This document shows, one piece after another, positions 10,451-22,765 of a stretch of 64,000 bases of DNA. Made by a program: the position numbers and the translations under genes. Source of the stretch: Skeletonema tropicum (lineage: Eukaryota; Bacillariophyta; Thalassiosirophyceae; Thalassiosirales; Thalassiosiraceae); assembly GCA_037178625.1 (NCBI GenBank), contig CM074131.1, positions 1 to 64,000 of the forward strand, given 5' to 3'. The notes beneath the pieces were generated by a model, which saw only the letters and a list, made by a program, of their open reading frames with translations, was not told the DNA's origin and made no database searches. The first letter of the stretch is position 1, and each line of letters opens with the position of its first letter.

Positions 10451-12519
10451 TGTAAATACAATGTATATATCATGTGAAGAGAGAGAGAACGAAAGAGAGA
10501 GAGGTATGATAATAGAAGACGTCCCGTTTGGTAAATACTTGGCCATGCATTAGTAGATAATATTATACTACATATTTTACCTCTTCCTCTCCAAATAATA
10601 AGCCTTTTAGCTTTTTCATTGTAACGTCTGCTGTAGTGGTCGTATCAAGACAATGAGTAGCGATTTGGAAAGCTCTCGATGCGCTCTATCGATTGGTTCT
10701 AGTTTCAAGGCCAAATATCGATCGTTTGTCAATGTACTCAACTAAAGCGACCCCTATACTTCGAATATCAAGCTCCAAATGAAAATCGACATTCCAGATT
10801 CGGATTTTGACCCAATAATTCGACAATGACACAACCATTCGAATCGTCGTTTCAAGCGCTATCGATTAGTGCAATAAACACAGCTCGTCCTCGCTGCCGC
10901 TCGCACTCGCTCAATACAGTGAAGGACTGATGATCAGCTTGTCAATGACAGTTGGTACGTTGTGAGATCTCAAAAAGCTCCTGCATTGATCAGCAAGATC
11001 CATGACAATGACAGTTGGCACGTGTACCGTCCATCTAAACACTGCTCAGCCTGCGGCATCGCGAAAGACACTCCATAAAGGATAGTATTATCATCAACTG
11101 GCCTCGGCTGCGCTCGGCATAATTGGTTGTTGTGTGTATTAGTGTATTCATCATTGGTATAATCCAACAGCAGCAGCAGTAGCAACAACCAATGACCGTT
11201 TGCTGCTACTGCTAGCTGCTACTGCTGTTGGATTGGTTTGATAAATGTTGATTGTTATCTTCTGCTGCTGTTGGATTGTCGTTTGACTGTTGTTGTTGTT
11301 GTTTGCTGCTGCTGCTGTTGTGTGTATTCATCATTCGTATCTCCAGCAGCAGCCGTCATCATTGGCTTTGAACAACAACGGCAGCAGCAACAGCAACAAT
11401 CAATGATGACGGCTGCTGCTGGAGATACGAATGATGAATCTTCAATGATGACGGCTATTGCTGCTGCTGTTGGAATGGATTGGTTGATTGTTATATTATG
11501 ATATATTAAAATGTAGCCAATGGAGTGATGGTAGAATGATGATGGATGGTGCATATGCATGTGATATTATAATGGACGGTACATGTACATGTGATATTTG
11601 CCGAGCGGAGTCGAGGCCGGTTGATGATTACACTGCATTAGCATTAGAGGAAGTGTGTTTTGCGAGTGTAGTGCGACCCCTCCCTGAGCACCGTTTATAC
11701 TATTGGATAATAAACACGCCCGTGCCAGTGCCAACTGTCTGGATCACACTGATTGATGCTTCGTTCTTCAGCGCAGCGTACGTTGGATCTCACGTGTACC
11801 GATTGTCATGTTACGTTTTACGTTGCATTAAGGATTAAGGCGGTCGCTTTTTCGCGAGGGCTTGCCCGAGCTCTGTTTAGATTTTGATATTTAGATAGTA
11901 ATGATGGTACCAATCGATAGAGTTTCAAGAGAGCTTTCGAATGGTTGTCATATTGTCGAATTTGATATTTATATTTTGACCTCTGTTTTGAAAAACTGGC
12001 TGTAACGCCGGTTTGCAAGCCGCCGATCACTTTCTAGCCCTGTTTTTGACCGATTCGATTGAACAAAAGTCCTCCTATGTCGTTGAATATACGTCGAATC
12101 GATAGATCTGCTCAAGAGCTTTCCAAAACGCCACTCATCGCCGTCATTGGCCGCATAGGAGACAAGATACGGCCGTTACAACATTTTGATGTCATTGTTG
12201 AGCTGCTTGAGCGTGAGGCGAGAGGCTTGATTTGATGCTTGATTGAGCTGATCAAAAAAGTAGAGCGAGTGAACAGTACCTGGTACCGCTTTGCAACGCT
12301 TCAGAAAGAGCCCATGGCCCATGAAATCATCTGCTGCCTTGCTCTGCGTGTAGAATGCTGCATGCCCTTTGCTCTGGTGCCGCATCGTGTCACTTCAGAC
12401 TGTACCTGGCCTTTAGGGCTGTTCTATCGAAGACCTCGTTGAAGAAAAACAAAGCGCTGCCGACTGTATTGTAGCTGACACAAAAAAATAAACAATGCTG
12501 ATGAACTTGCTCTGATGTA
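10451..12519. repeat. Spacer 4 with foldback (2,069 bp)
   Basis: Foldback 10650..12139; central hairpin 11326..11439. It differs from consensus only by one extra A in the A run before gene 5 (near 12482). Confidence 0.82.
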
Positions 12520-13528
12520 ATGACGTTGTTACGAGTACTATCAATGCTCCTCGATACGATACATACGATGATGAGCCGTCAATATTACCACTCCACCCTC
12601 AACCTCTCATCTACTATCGTCTGCCTCGCTACAACAATTATTATTATTTCATCCTCGGCATCGGCAGATCCCAACACTGACACCCAATTCTGCGGGCGAA
12701 CATGGGGCGACGCAATCGCCGACTGCTGCCCCCTCGACGCATTGTCCCAACGGAAGTGATGATTGCGCGGCTGGTGAAACTTGCCATCCAAATTTGCCGG
12801 GGTGTAACTTTCCGAACATGTCGTCAAGTAATAATAATAGTAACAGTAGCAATAATAGTAGCAATAATAATAATAGTAACAGTAACAACGATTCAGATTC
12901 AGCCCCATCACTCGACCCACCCATTCGCAACGAGTACGATGAGCGGAATATGAAATTCTGCGGCCCCAGCTGGAATGAGGCGAATGATTTCTGCGCGCTG
13001 GATACGTGGTGTCCCATGGGCAATGAGTGTGACGAATCTACAGGCCACAAGTGCTGGGGCGGAGTGGCGAATTGCAATGCGTTCAAGCTGTTGGAATATG
13101 AGACTATGCCTGGAGTGAACAATAATGGGATCATCAATGTTGAGGATCACAACAATGATCACAACAACAATGATCAGAATGTCAACAATCAGAATCAGAA
13201 TGATGGAGTAAATTACAACGACTATGAAGGTGGAGATATGGGAATGGGAGTGCAGGTATCGGACAAATGCAGTTCCGAAGTATATCAATGCAAATCGGGT
13301 CAATTTGTGGCACGTGCGCCCGAGTTGAATTGTGGATTTTATCCATGTCCTGTAATTACAGACGATGATGATGATGATGATGATGAGACAACATTTGATG
13401 CACCAACAACACCAACGAATACGAATACGAATGCTCCGGTTGTTGCGGTAGTAGTGCCTCCTCTGCCGACGTATCCTCCGACGTATTCTCCGACGATTGG
13501 GGTTCCACATGACAATCAACTGGAATGA
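12520..13528 (+). pseudogene. Broken copy 5 of the cysteine-rich protein gene (one-base insertion)
   Basis: A single extra base near 12727 (CTGCTGCCCCC against CTGCTCCCCC) shifts the frame inside module 1 and stops it at 12757..12759. The rest of the gene, from Met at 12794 to 13528, is consensus and lacks the signal peptide and most of module 1. With a single indel beside a C run, this copy may be intact in the real genome. Confidence 0.6.
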
Positions 13529-15598
13529 TGTAAATACAATGTATATATCATGTGAAGAGAGAGAGAACGAAAGAGAGAGAGGTATGATAATAGAAGACGT
13601 CCCGTTTGGTAAATACTTGGCCATGCATTAGTAGATAATATTATACTACATATTTTACCTCTTCCTCTCCAAATAATAAGCCTTTTAGCTTTTTCATTGT
13701 AACGTCTGCTGTAGTGGTCGTATCAAGACAATGAGTAGCGATTTGGAAAGCTCTCGATGCGCTCTATCGATTGGTTCTAGTTTCAAGGCCAAATATCGAT
13801 CGTTTGTCAATGTACTCAACTAAAGCGACCCCTATACTTCGAATATCAAGCTCCAAATGAAAATCGACATTCCAGATTCGGATTTTGACCCAATAATTCG
13901 ACAATGACACAACCATTCGAATCGTCGTTTCAAGCGCTATCGATTAGTGCAATAAACACAGCTCGTCCTCGCTGCCGCTCGCACTCGCTCAATACAGTGA
14001 AGGACTGATGATCAGCTTGTCAATGACAGTTGGTACGTTGTGAGATCTCAAAAAGCTCCTGCATTGATCAGCAAGATCCATGACAATGACAGTTGGCACG
14101 TGTACCGTCCATCTAAACACTGCTCAGCCTGCGGCATCGCGAAAGACACTCCATAAAGGATAGTATTATCATCAACTGGCCTCGGCTGCGCTCGGCATAA
14201 TTGGTTGTTGTGTGTATTAGTGTATTCATCATTGGTATAATCCAACAGCAGCAGCAGTAGCAACAACCAATGACCGTTTGCTGCTACTGCTAGCTGCTAC
14301 TGCTGTTGGATTGGTTTGATAAATGTTGATTGTTATCTTCTGCTGCTGTTGGATTGTCGTTTGACTGTTGTTGTTGTTGTTTGCTGCTGCTGCTGTTGTG
14401 TGTATTCATCATTCGTATCTCCAGCAGCAGCCGTCATCATTGGCTTTGAACAACAACGGCAGCAGCAACAGCAACAATCAATGATGACGGCTGCTGCTGG
14501 AGATACGAATGATGAATCTTCAATGATGACGGCTATTGCTGCTGCTGTTGGAATGGATTGGTTGATTGTTATATTATGATATATTAAAATGTAGCCAATG
14601 GAGTGATGGTAGAATGATGATGGATGGTGCATATGCATGTGATATTATAATGGACGGTACATGTACATGTGATATTTGCCGAGCGGAGTCGAGGCCGGTT
14701 GATGATTACACTGCATTAGCATTAGAGGAAGTGTGTTTTGCGAGTGTAGTGCGACCCCTCCCTGAGCACCGTTTATACTATTGGATAATAAACACGCCCG
14801 TGCCAGTGCCAACTGTCTGGATCACACTGATTGATGCTTCGTTCTTCAGCGCAGCGTACGTTGGATCTCACGTGTACCGATTGTCATGTTACGTTTTACG
14901 TTGCATTAAGGATTAAGGCGGTCGCTTTTTCGCGAGGGCTTGCCCGAGCTCTGTTTAGATTTTGATATTTAGATAGTAATGATGGTACCAATCGATAGAG
15001 TTTCAAGAGAGCTTTCGAATGGTTGTCATATTGTCGAATTTGATATTTATATTTTGACCTCTGTTTTGAAAAACTGGCTGTAACGCCGGTTTGCAAGCCG
15101 CCGATCACTTTCTAGCCCTGTTTTTGACCGATTCGATTGAACAAAAGTCCTCCTATGTCGTTGAATATACGTCGAATCGATAGATCTGCTCAAGAGCTTT
15201 CCAAAAAACGCCACTCATCGCCGTCATTGGCCGCATAGGAGACAAGATACGGCCGTTACAACATTTTGATGTCATTGTTGAGCTGCTTGAGCGTGAGGCG
15301 AGAGGCTTGATTTGATGCTTGATTGAGCTGATCAAAAAAGTAGAGCGAGTGAACAGTACCTGGTACCGCTTTGCAACGCTTCAGAAAGAGCCCATGGCCC
15401 ATGAAATCATCTGCTGCCTTGCTCTGCGTGTAGAATGCTGCATGCCCTTTGCTCTGGTGCCGCATCGTGTCACTTCAGACTGTACCTGGCCTTTAGGGCT
15501 GTTCTATCGAAGACCTCGTTGAAGAAAAACAAAGCGCTGCCGACTGTATTGTAGCTGACACAAAAAATAAACAATGCTGATGAACTTGCTCTGATGTA
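13529..15598. repeat. Spacer 5 with foldback (2,070 bp)
   Basis: Foldback 13728..15219; central hairpin 14404..14517. Two extra A bases lie near 15203 (CCAAAAAACG); otherwise consensus. Confidence 0.82.
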
Positions 15599-16609
15599 AT
15601 GACGTTGTTACGAGTACTATCAATGCTCCCTCGATACGATACATACGATGATGAGCCGTCAATATTACCACTCCACCCTCAACCTCTCATCTACTATCGT
15701 CTGCCTCGCTACAACAATTATTATTATTTCATCCTCGGCATCGGCAGATCCCAACACTGACACCCAATTCTGCGGGCGAACATGGGGCGACGCAATCGCC
15801 GACTGCTCCCCCTCGACGCATTGTCCCAACGGAAGTGATGATTGCGCGGCTGGTGAAACTTGCCATCCAAATTTGCCGGGGTGTAACTTTCCGAACATGT
15901 CGTCAAGTAATAATAATAGTAACAGTAGCAATAATAGTAGCAATAATAATAATAGTAACAGTAACAACGATTCAGATTCAGCCCCATCACTCGACCCACC
16001 CATTCGCAACGAGTACGATGAGCGGAATATGAAATTCTGCGGCCCCAGCTGGAATGAGGCGAATGATTTCTGCGCGCTGGATACGTGGTGTCCCATGGGC
16101 AATGAGTGTGACGAATCTACAGGCCACAAGTGCTGGGGCGGAGTGGCGAATTGCAATGCGTTCAAGCTGTTGGAATATGAGACTATGCCTGGAGTGAACA
16201 ATAATGGGATCATCAATGTTGAGGATCACAACAATGATCACAACAACAATGATCAGAATGTCAACAATCAGAATCAGAATGATGGAGTAAATTACAAACG
16301 ACTATGAAGGTGGAGATATGGGAATGGGAGTGCAGGTATCGGACAAATGCAGTTCCGAAGTATATCAATGCAAATCGGGTCAATTTGTGGCACGTGCGCC
16401 CGAGTTGAATTGTGGATTTTATCCATGTCCTGTAATTACAGACGATGATGATGATGATGATGATGAGACAACATTTGATGCACCAACAACACACAACGAA
16501 TACGAATACGAATGCTCCGGTTGTTGCGGTAGTAGTGCCTCCTCTGCCGACGTATCCTCCGACGTATTCTCCGACGATTGGGGTTCCACATGACAATCAA
16601 CTGGAATGA
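15599..16609 (+). pseudogene. Broken copy 6 of the cysteine-rich protein gene
   Basis: Three single-base insertions: C near 15629, A near 16297 and one base near 16492. The first lies upstream of the second possible start (MMSRQ, 15648), so a 219-aa frame 15648..16307 still begins with a normal signal peptide and contains both CGxxW modules. The second insertion stops it at 16305..16307, before the third module. The copy could still yield a truncated secreted protein. Confidence 0.6.
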
Positions 16610-18683
16610 TGTAAATACAATGTATATATCATGTGAAGAGAGAGAGAACGAAAGAGAGAGAGGTATGATAATAGAAGACGTCCCGTTTGGTAAATACTTG
16701 GCCATGCATTAGTAGATAATATTATACTACATATTTTACCTCTTCCTCTCCAAATAATAAGCCTTTTAGCTTTTTCATTGTAACGTCTGCTGTAGTGGTC
16801 GTATCAAGACAATGAGTAGGCGATTTGGAAAGCTCTCGATGCGCTCTATCGATTGGTTCTAGTTTCAAGGCCAAATATCGATCGTTTGTCAATGTACTCA
16901 ACTAAAGCGACCCCTATACTTCGAATATCAAGCTCCAAATGAAAATCGACATTCCAGATTCGGATTTTGACCCAATAATTCGACAATGACACAACCATTC
17001 GAATCGTCGTTTCAAGCGCTATCGATTAGTGCAATAAACACAGCTCGTCCTCGCTGCCGCTCGCACTCGCTCAATACAGTGAAGGACTGATGATCAGCTT
17101 GTCAATGACAGTTGGTACGTTGTGAGATCTCAAAAAGCTCCTGCATTGATCAGCAAGATCCATGACAATGACAGTTGGCACGTGTACCGTCCATCTAAAC
17201 ACTGCTCAGCCTGCGGCATCGCGAAAGACACTCCATAAAGGATAGTATTATCATCAACTGGCCTCGGCTGCGCTCGGCATAATTGGTTGTTGTGTGTATT
17301 AGTGTATTCATCATTGGTATAATCCAACAGCAGCAGCAGTAGCAACAACCAATGACCGTTTGCTGCTACTGCTAGCTGCTACTGCTGTTGGATTGGTTTG
17401 GATAAATGTTGATTGTTATCTTCTGCTGCTGTTGGATTGTCGTTTGACTGTTGTTGTTGTTGTTTGCTGCTGCTGCTGTTGTGTGTATTCATCATTCGTA
17501 TCTCCAGCAGCAGCCGTCATCATTGGCTTTGAACAACAACGGCAGCAGCAACAGCAACAATCAATGATGACGGCTGCTGCTGGAGATACGAATGATGAAT
17601 CTTCAATGATGAGACGGCTATTGCTGCTGCTGTTGGAATGGATTGGTTGATTGTTATATTATGATATATTAAAATGTAGCCAATGGAGTGATGGTAGAAT
17701 GATGATGGATGGTGCATATGCATGTGATATTATAATGGACGGTACATGTACATGTGATATTTGCCGAGCGGAGTCGAGGCCGGTTGATGATTACACTGCA
17801 TTAGCATTAGAGGAAGTGTGTTTTGCGAGTGTAGTGCGACCCCTCCCTGAGCACCGTTTATACTATTGGATAAAATAAACACGCCCGTGCCAGTGCCAAC
17901 TGTCTGGATCACACTGATTGATGCTTCGTTCTTCAGCGCAGCGTACGTTGGATCTCACGTGTACCGATTGTCATGTTACGTTTTACGTTGCATTAAGGAT
18001 TAAGGCGGTCGCTTTTTCGCGAGGGCTTGCCCGAGCTCTGTTTAGATTTTGATATTTAGATAGTAATGATGGTACCAATCGATAGAGTTTCAAGAGAGCT
18101 TTCGAATGGTTGTCATATTGTCGAATTTGATATTTATATTTTGACCTCTGTTTTGAAAAACTGGCTGTAACGCCGGTTTGCAAGCCGCCGATCACTTTCT
18201 AGCCCTGTTTTTGACCGATTCGATTGAACAAAAGTCCTCCTATGTCGTTGAATATACGTCGAATCGATAGATCTGCTCAAGAGCTTTCCAAAACGCCACT
18301 CATCGCCGTCATTGGCCGCATAGGAGACAAGATACGGCCGTTACAACATTTTGATGTCATTGTTGAGCTGCTTGAGCGTGAGGCGAGAGGCTTGATTTGA
18401 TGCTTGATTGAGCTGATCAAAAAAGTAGAGCGAGTGAACAGTACCTGGTACCGCTTTGCAACGCTTCAGAAAGAGCCCATGGCCCATGAAATCATCTGCT
18501 GCCTTGCTCTGCGTGTAGAATGCTGCATGCCCTTTGCTCTGGTGCCGCATCGTGTCACTTCAGACTGTACCTGGCCTTTAGGGCTGTTCTATCGAAGACC
18601 TCGTTGAAGAAAAACAAAGCGCTGCCGACTGTATTGTAGCTGACACAAAAAATAAACAATGCTGATGAACTTGCTCTGATGTA
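16610..18683. repeat. Spacer 6 with foldback (2,074 bp)
   Basis: Foldback 16809..18304; central hairpin 17487..17600. Extra bases lie near 16819 (G), 17400 (G), 17612 (GA) and 17874 (AA); the last shortens the right-arm open frame to 17651..17878. Confidence 0.8.
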
Positions 18684-19691
18684 ATGACGTTGTTACGAGT
18701 ACTATCAATGCTCCTCGATACGATACATACGATGATGAGCCGTCAATATTACCACTCCACCCTCAACCTCTCATCTACTATCGTCTGCCTCGCTACAACA
18801 ATTATTATTATTTCATCCTCGGCATCGGCAGATCCCAACACTGACACCCAATTCTGCGGGCGAACATGGGGCGACGCAATCGCCGACTGCTCCCCCTCGA
18901 CGCATTGTCCCAACGGAAGTGATGATTGCGCGGCTGGTGAAACTTGCCATCCAAATTTGCCGGGGTGTAACTTTCCGAACATGTCGTCAAGTAATAATAA
19001 TAGTAACAGTAGCAATAATAGTAGCAATAATAATAATAGTAACAGTAACAACGATTCAGATTCAGCCCCATCACTCGACCCACCCATTCGCAACGAGTAC
19101 GATGAGCGGAATATGAAATTCTGCGGCCCCAGCTGGAATGAGGCGAATGATTTCTGCGCGCTGGATACGTGGTGTCCCATGGGCAATGAGTGTGACGAAT
19201 CTACAGGCCACAAGTGCTGGGGCGGAGTGGCGAATTGCAATGCGTTCAAGCTGTTGGAATATGAGACTATGCCTGGAGTGAACAATAATGGGATCATCAA
19301 TGTTGAGGATCACAACAATGATCACAACAACAATGATCAGAATGTCAACAATCAGAATCAGAATGATGGAGTAAATTACAACGACTATGAAGGTGGAGAT
19401 ATGGGAATGGGAGTGCAGGTATCGGACAAATGCAGTTCCGAAGTATATCAATGCAAATCGGGTCAATTTGTGGCACGTGCGCCCGAGTTGAATTGTGGAT
19501 TTTATCCATGTCCTGTAATTACAGACGATGATGATGATGATGATGATGAAACAACATTTGATGCACCAACAACACCAACGAATACGAATACGAATGCTCC
19601 GGTTGTTGCGGTAGTAGTGCCTCCTCTGCCGACGTATCCTCCGACGTATTCTCCGACGATTGGGGTTCCACATGACAATCAACTGGAATGA
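18684..19691 (+). CDS. Secreted cysteine-rich three-module protein, copy 7, consensus form (335 aa)
   Basis: Reference copy. Residues 32-43 are a hydrophobic core and A47-S48-A49 before Asp50 is a typical signal-peptidase site. Module 1 has C58, C69, C75, C82, C88, C95 and W62; module 2 has C147, C158, C164, C170, C178, C185 and W151. The CGxxW start and first spacings (10 then 5 residues) match, so they look like a duplication. Residues 101-127 are Asn/Ser-rich with many N-x-S sites; 200-235 are Asn/Asp-rich. Module 3 has C250, C257, C271, C276 and ends FYPCP. Asp281-288 is an acidic run; 291-335 is rich in Thr and Pro. There is no transmembrane segment after the signal and no catalytic motif. 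I do not recognise a named family. The modules recall secreted diatom proteins, so an extracellular or wall role is inferred. It differs from its neighbours by one synonymous change (GAA for GAG, 19548..19550). Confidence 0.8.
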   Translation: MTLLRVLSMLLDTIHTMMSRQYYHSTLNLSSTIVCLATTIIIISSSASADPNTDTQFCGRTWGDAIADCSPSTHCPNGSDDCAAGETCHPNLPGCNFPNMSSSNNNSNSSNNSSNNNNSNSNNDSDSAPSLDPPIRNEYDERNMKFCGPSWNEANDFCALDTWCPMGNECDESTGHKCWGGVANCNAFKLLEYETMPGVNNNGIINVEDHNNDHNNNDQNVNNQNQNDGVNYNDYEGGDMGMGVQVSDKCSSEVYQCKSGQFVARAPELNCGFYPCPVITDDDDDDDDETTFDAPTTPTNTNTNAPVVAVVVPPLPTYPPTYSPTIGVPHDNQLE

Positions 19692-21759
19692 TGTAAATAC
19701 AATGTATATATCATGTGAAGAGAGAGAGAACGAAAGAGAGAGAGGTATGATAATAGAAGACGTCCCGTTTGGTAAATACTTGGCCATGCATTAGTAGATA
19801 ATATTATACTACATATTTTACCTCTTCCTCTCCAAATAATAAGCCTTTTAGCTTTTTCATTGTAACGTCTGCTGTAGTGGTCGTATCAAGACAATGAGTA
19901 GCGATTTGGAAAGCTCTCGATGCGCTCTATCGATTGGTTCTAGTTTCAAGGCCAAATATCGATCGTTTGTCAATGTACTCAACTAAAGCGACCCCTATAC
20001 TTCGAATATCAAGCTCCAAATGAAAATCGACATTCCAGATTCGGATTTTGACCCAATAATTCGACAATGACACAACCATTCGAATCGTCGTTTCAAGCGC
20101 TATCGATTAGTGCAATAAACACAGCTCGTCCTCGCTGCCGCTCGCACTCGCTCAATACAGTGAAGGACTGATGATCAGCTTGTCAATGACAGTTGGTACG
20201 TTGTGAGATCTCAAAAAGCTCCTGCATTGATCAGCAAGATCCATGACAATGACAGTTGGCACGTGTACCGTCCATCTAAACACTGCTCAGCCTGCGGCAT
20301 CGCGAAAGACACTCCATAAAGGATAGTATTATCATCAACTGGCCTCGGCTGCGCTCGGCATAATTGGTTGTTGTGTGTATTAGTGTATTCATCATTGGTA
20401 TAATCCAACAGCAGCAGCAGTAGCAACAACCAATGACCGTTTGCTGCTACTGCTAGCTGCTACTGCTGTTGGATTGGTTTGATAAATGTTGATTGTTATC
20501 TTCTGCTGCTGTTGGATTGTCGTTTGACTGTTGTTGTTGTTGTTTGCTGCTGCTGCTGTTGTGTGTATTCATCATTCGTATCTCCAGCAGCAGCCGTCAT
20601 CATTGGCTTTGAACAACAACGGCAGCAGCAACAGCAACAATCAATGATGACGGCTGCTGCTGGAGATACGAATGATGAATCTTCAATGATGACGGCTATT
20701 GCTGCTGCTGTTGGAATGGATTGGTTGATTGTTATATTATGATATATTAAAATGTAGCCAATGGAGTGATGGTAGAATGATGATGGATGGTGCATATGCA
20801 TGTGATATTATAATGGACGGTACATGTACATGTGATATTTGCCGAGCGGAGTCGAGGCCGGTTGATGATTACACTGCATTAGCATTAGAGGAAGTGTGTT
20901 TTGCGAGTGTAGTGCGACCCCTCCCTGAGCACCGTTTATACTATTGGATAATAAACACGCCCGTGCCAGTGCCAACTGTCTGGATCACACTGATTGATGC
21001 TTCGTTCTTCAGCGCAGCGTACGTTGGATCTCACGTGTACCGATTGTCATGTTACGTTTTACGTTGCATTAAGGATTAAGGCGGTCGCTTTTTCGCGAGG
21101 GCTTGCCCGAGCTCTGTTTAGATTTTGATATTTAGATAGTAATGATGGTACCAATCGATAGAGTTTCAAGAGAGCTTTCGAATGGTTGTCATATTGTCGA
21201 ATTTGATATTTATATTTTGACCTCTGTTTTGAAAAACTGGCTGTAACGCCGGTTTGCAAGCCGCCGATCACTTTCTAGCCCTGTTTTTGACCGATTCGAT
21301 TGAACAAAAGTCCTCCTATGTCGTTGAATATACGTCGAATCGATAGATCTGCTCAAGAGCTTTCCAAAACGCCACTCATCGCCGTCATTGGCCGCATAGG
21401 AGACAAGATACGGCCGTTACAACATTTTGATGTCATTGTTGAGCTGCTTGAGCGTGAGGCGAGAGGCTTGATTTGATGCTTGATTGAGCTGATCAAAAAA
21501 GTAGAGCGAGTGAACAGTACCTGGTACCGCTTTGCAACGCTTCAGAAAGAGCCCATGGCCCATGAAATCATCTGCTGCCTTGCTCTGCGTGTAGAATGCT
21601 GCATGCCCTTTGCTCTGGTGCCGCATCGTGTCACTTCAGACTGTACCTGGCCTTTAGGGCTGTTCTATCGAAGACCCGTTGAAGAAAAACAAAGCGCTGC
21701 CGACTGTATTGTAGCTGACACAAAAAATAAAACAATGCTGATGAACTTGCTCTGATGTA
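19692..21759. repeat. Spacer 7 with foldback (2,068 bp)
   Basis: Foldback 19891..21380; central hairpin 20567..20680. The foldback is consensus. Near the next gene one base is missing (21676, GACCCG for GACCTCG) and one A is added (21730). Confidence 0.85.
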
Positions 21760-21808
21760 ATGACGTTGTTACGAGTACTATCAATGCTCCCTCGATACGA
21801 TACATACG

Positions 21809-22765
21809 ATGATGAGCCGTCAATATTACCACTCCACCCTCAACCTCTCATCTACTATCGTCTGCCTCGCTACAACAATTATTATTATTTCATCCTCGGC
21901 ATCGGCAGATCCCAACACTGACACCCAATTCTGCGGGCGAACATGGGGCGACGCAATCGCCGACTGCTCCCCCTCGACGCATTGTCCCAACGGAAGTGAT
22001 GATTGCGCGGCTGGTGAAACTTGCCATCCAAATTTGCCGGGGTGTAACTTTCCGAACATGTCGTCAAGTAATAATAATAGTAACAGTAGCAATAATAGTA
22101 GCAATAATAATAATAGTAACAGTAACAACGATTCAGATTCAGCCCCATCACTCGACCCACCCATTCGCAACGAGTACGATGAGCGGAATATGAAATTCTG
22201 CGGCCCCAGCTGGAATGAGGCGAATGATTTCTGCGCGCTGGATACGTGGTGTCCCATGGGCAATGAGTGTGACGAATCTACAGGCCACAAGTGCTGGGGC
22301 GGAGTGGCGAATTGCAATGCGTTCAAGCTGTTGGAATATGAGACTATGCCTGGAGTGAACAATAATGGGATCATCAATGTTGAGGATCACAACAATGATC
22401 ACAACAACAATGATCAGAATGTCAACAATCAGAATCAGAATGATGGAGTAAATTACAACGACTATGAAGGTGGAGATATGGGAATGGGAGTGCAGGTATC
22501 GGACAAATGCAGTTCCGAAGTATATCAATGCAAATCGGGTCAATTTGTGGCACGTGCGCCCGAGTTGAATTGTGGATTTTATCCATGTCCTGTAATTACA
22601 GACGATGATGATGATGATGATGAGACAACATTTGATGCACCAACAACACCAACGAATACGAATACGAATGCTCCGGTTGTTGCGGTAGTAGTGCCTCCTC
22701 TGCCGACGTATCCTCCGACGTATTCTCCGACGATTGGGGTTCCACATGACAATCAACTGGAATGA
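21809..22765 (+). CDS. Secreted cysteine-rich protein, copy 8, from internal start (318 aa)
   Basis: The usual first ATG (21760) is out of frame because of one extra C near 21790. From the second start, MMSRQYYH at 21809, the frame is open to the normal stop and keeps the signal peptide, both CGxxW modules and the third module. One GAT is missing from the acidic run (seven Asp instead of eight). If translation normally begins at this second ATG, the inserted C is harmless. The second ATG has A at -3, a better eukaryotic context than the first (G at -3). Confidence 0.65.
   Translation: MMSRQYYHSTLNLSSTIVCLATTIIIISSSASADPNTDTQFCGRTWGDAIADCSPSTHCPNGSDDCAAGETCHPNLPGCNFPNMSSSNNNSNSSNNSSNNNNSNSNNDSDSAPSLDPPIRNEYDERNMKFCGPSWNEANDFCALDTWCPMGNECDESTGHKCWGGVANCNAFKLLEYETMPGVNNNGIINVEDHNNDHNNNDQNVNNQNQNDGVNYNDYEGGDMGMGVQVSDKCSSEVYQCKSGQFVARAPELNCGFYPCPVITDDDDDDDETTFDAPTTPTNTNTNAPVVAVVVPPLPTYPPTYSPTIGVPHDNQLE

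Noticed and set aside
6358..13528. Treating broken copies 3-5 as certain pseudogenes
   Set aside because: The changes are almost all small indels, many in homopolymers, with nearly no substitutions. Sequencing error cannot be excluded, so they are reported as broken with moderate confidence only.
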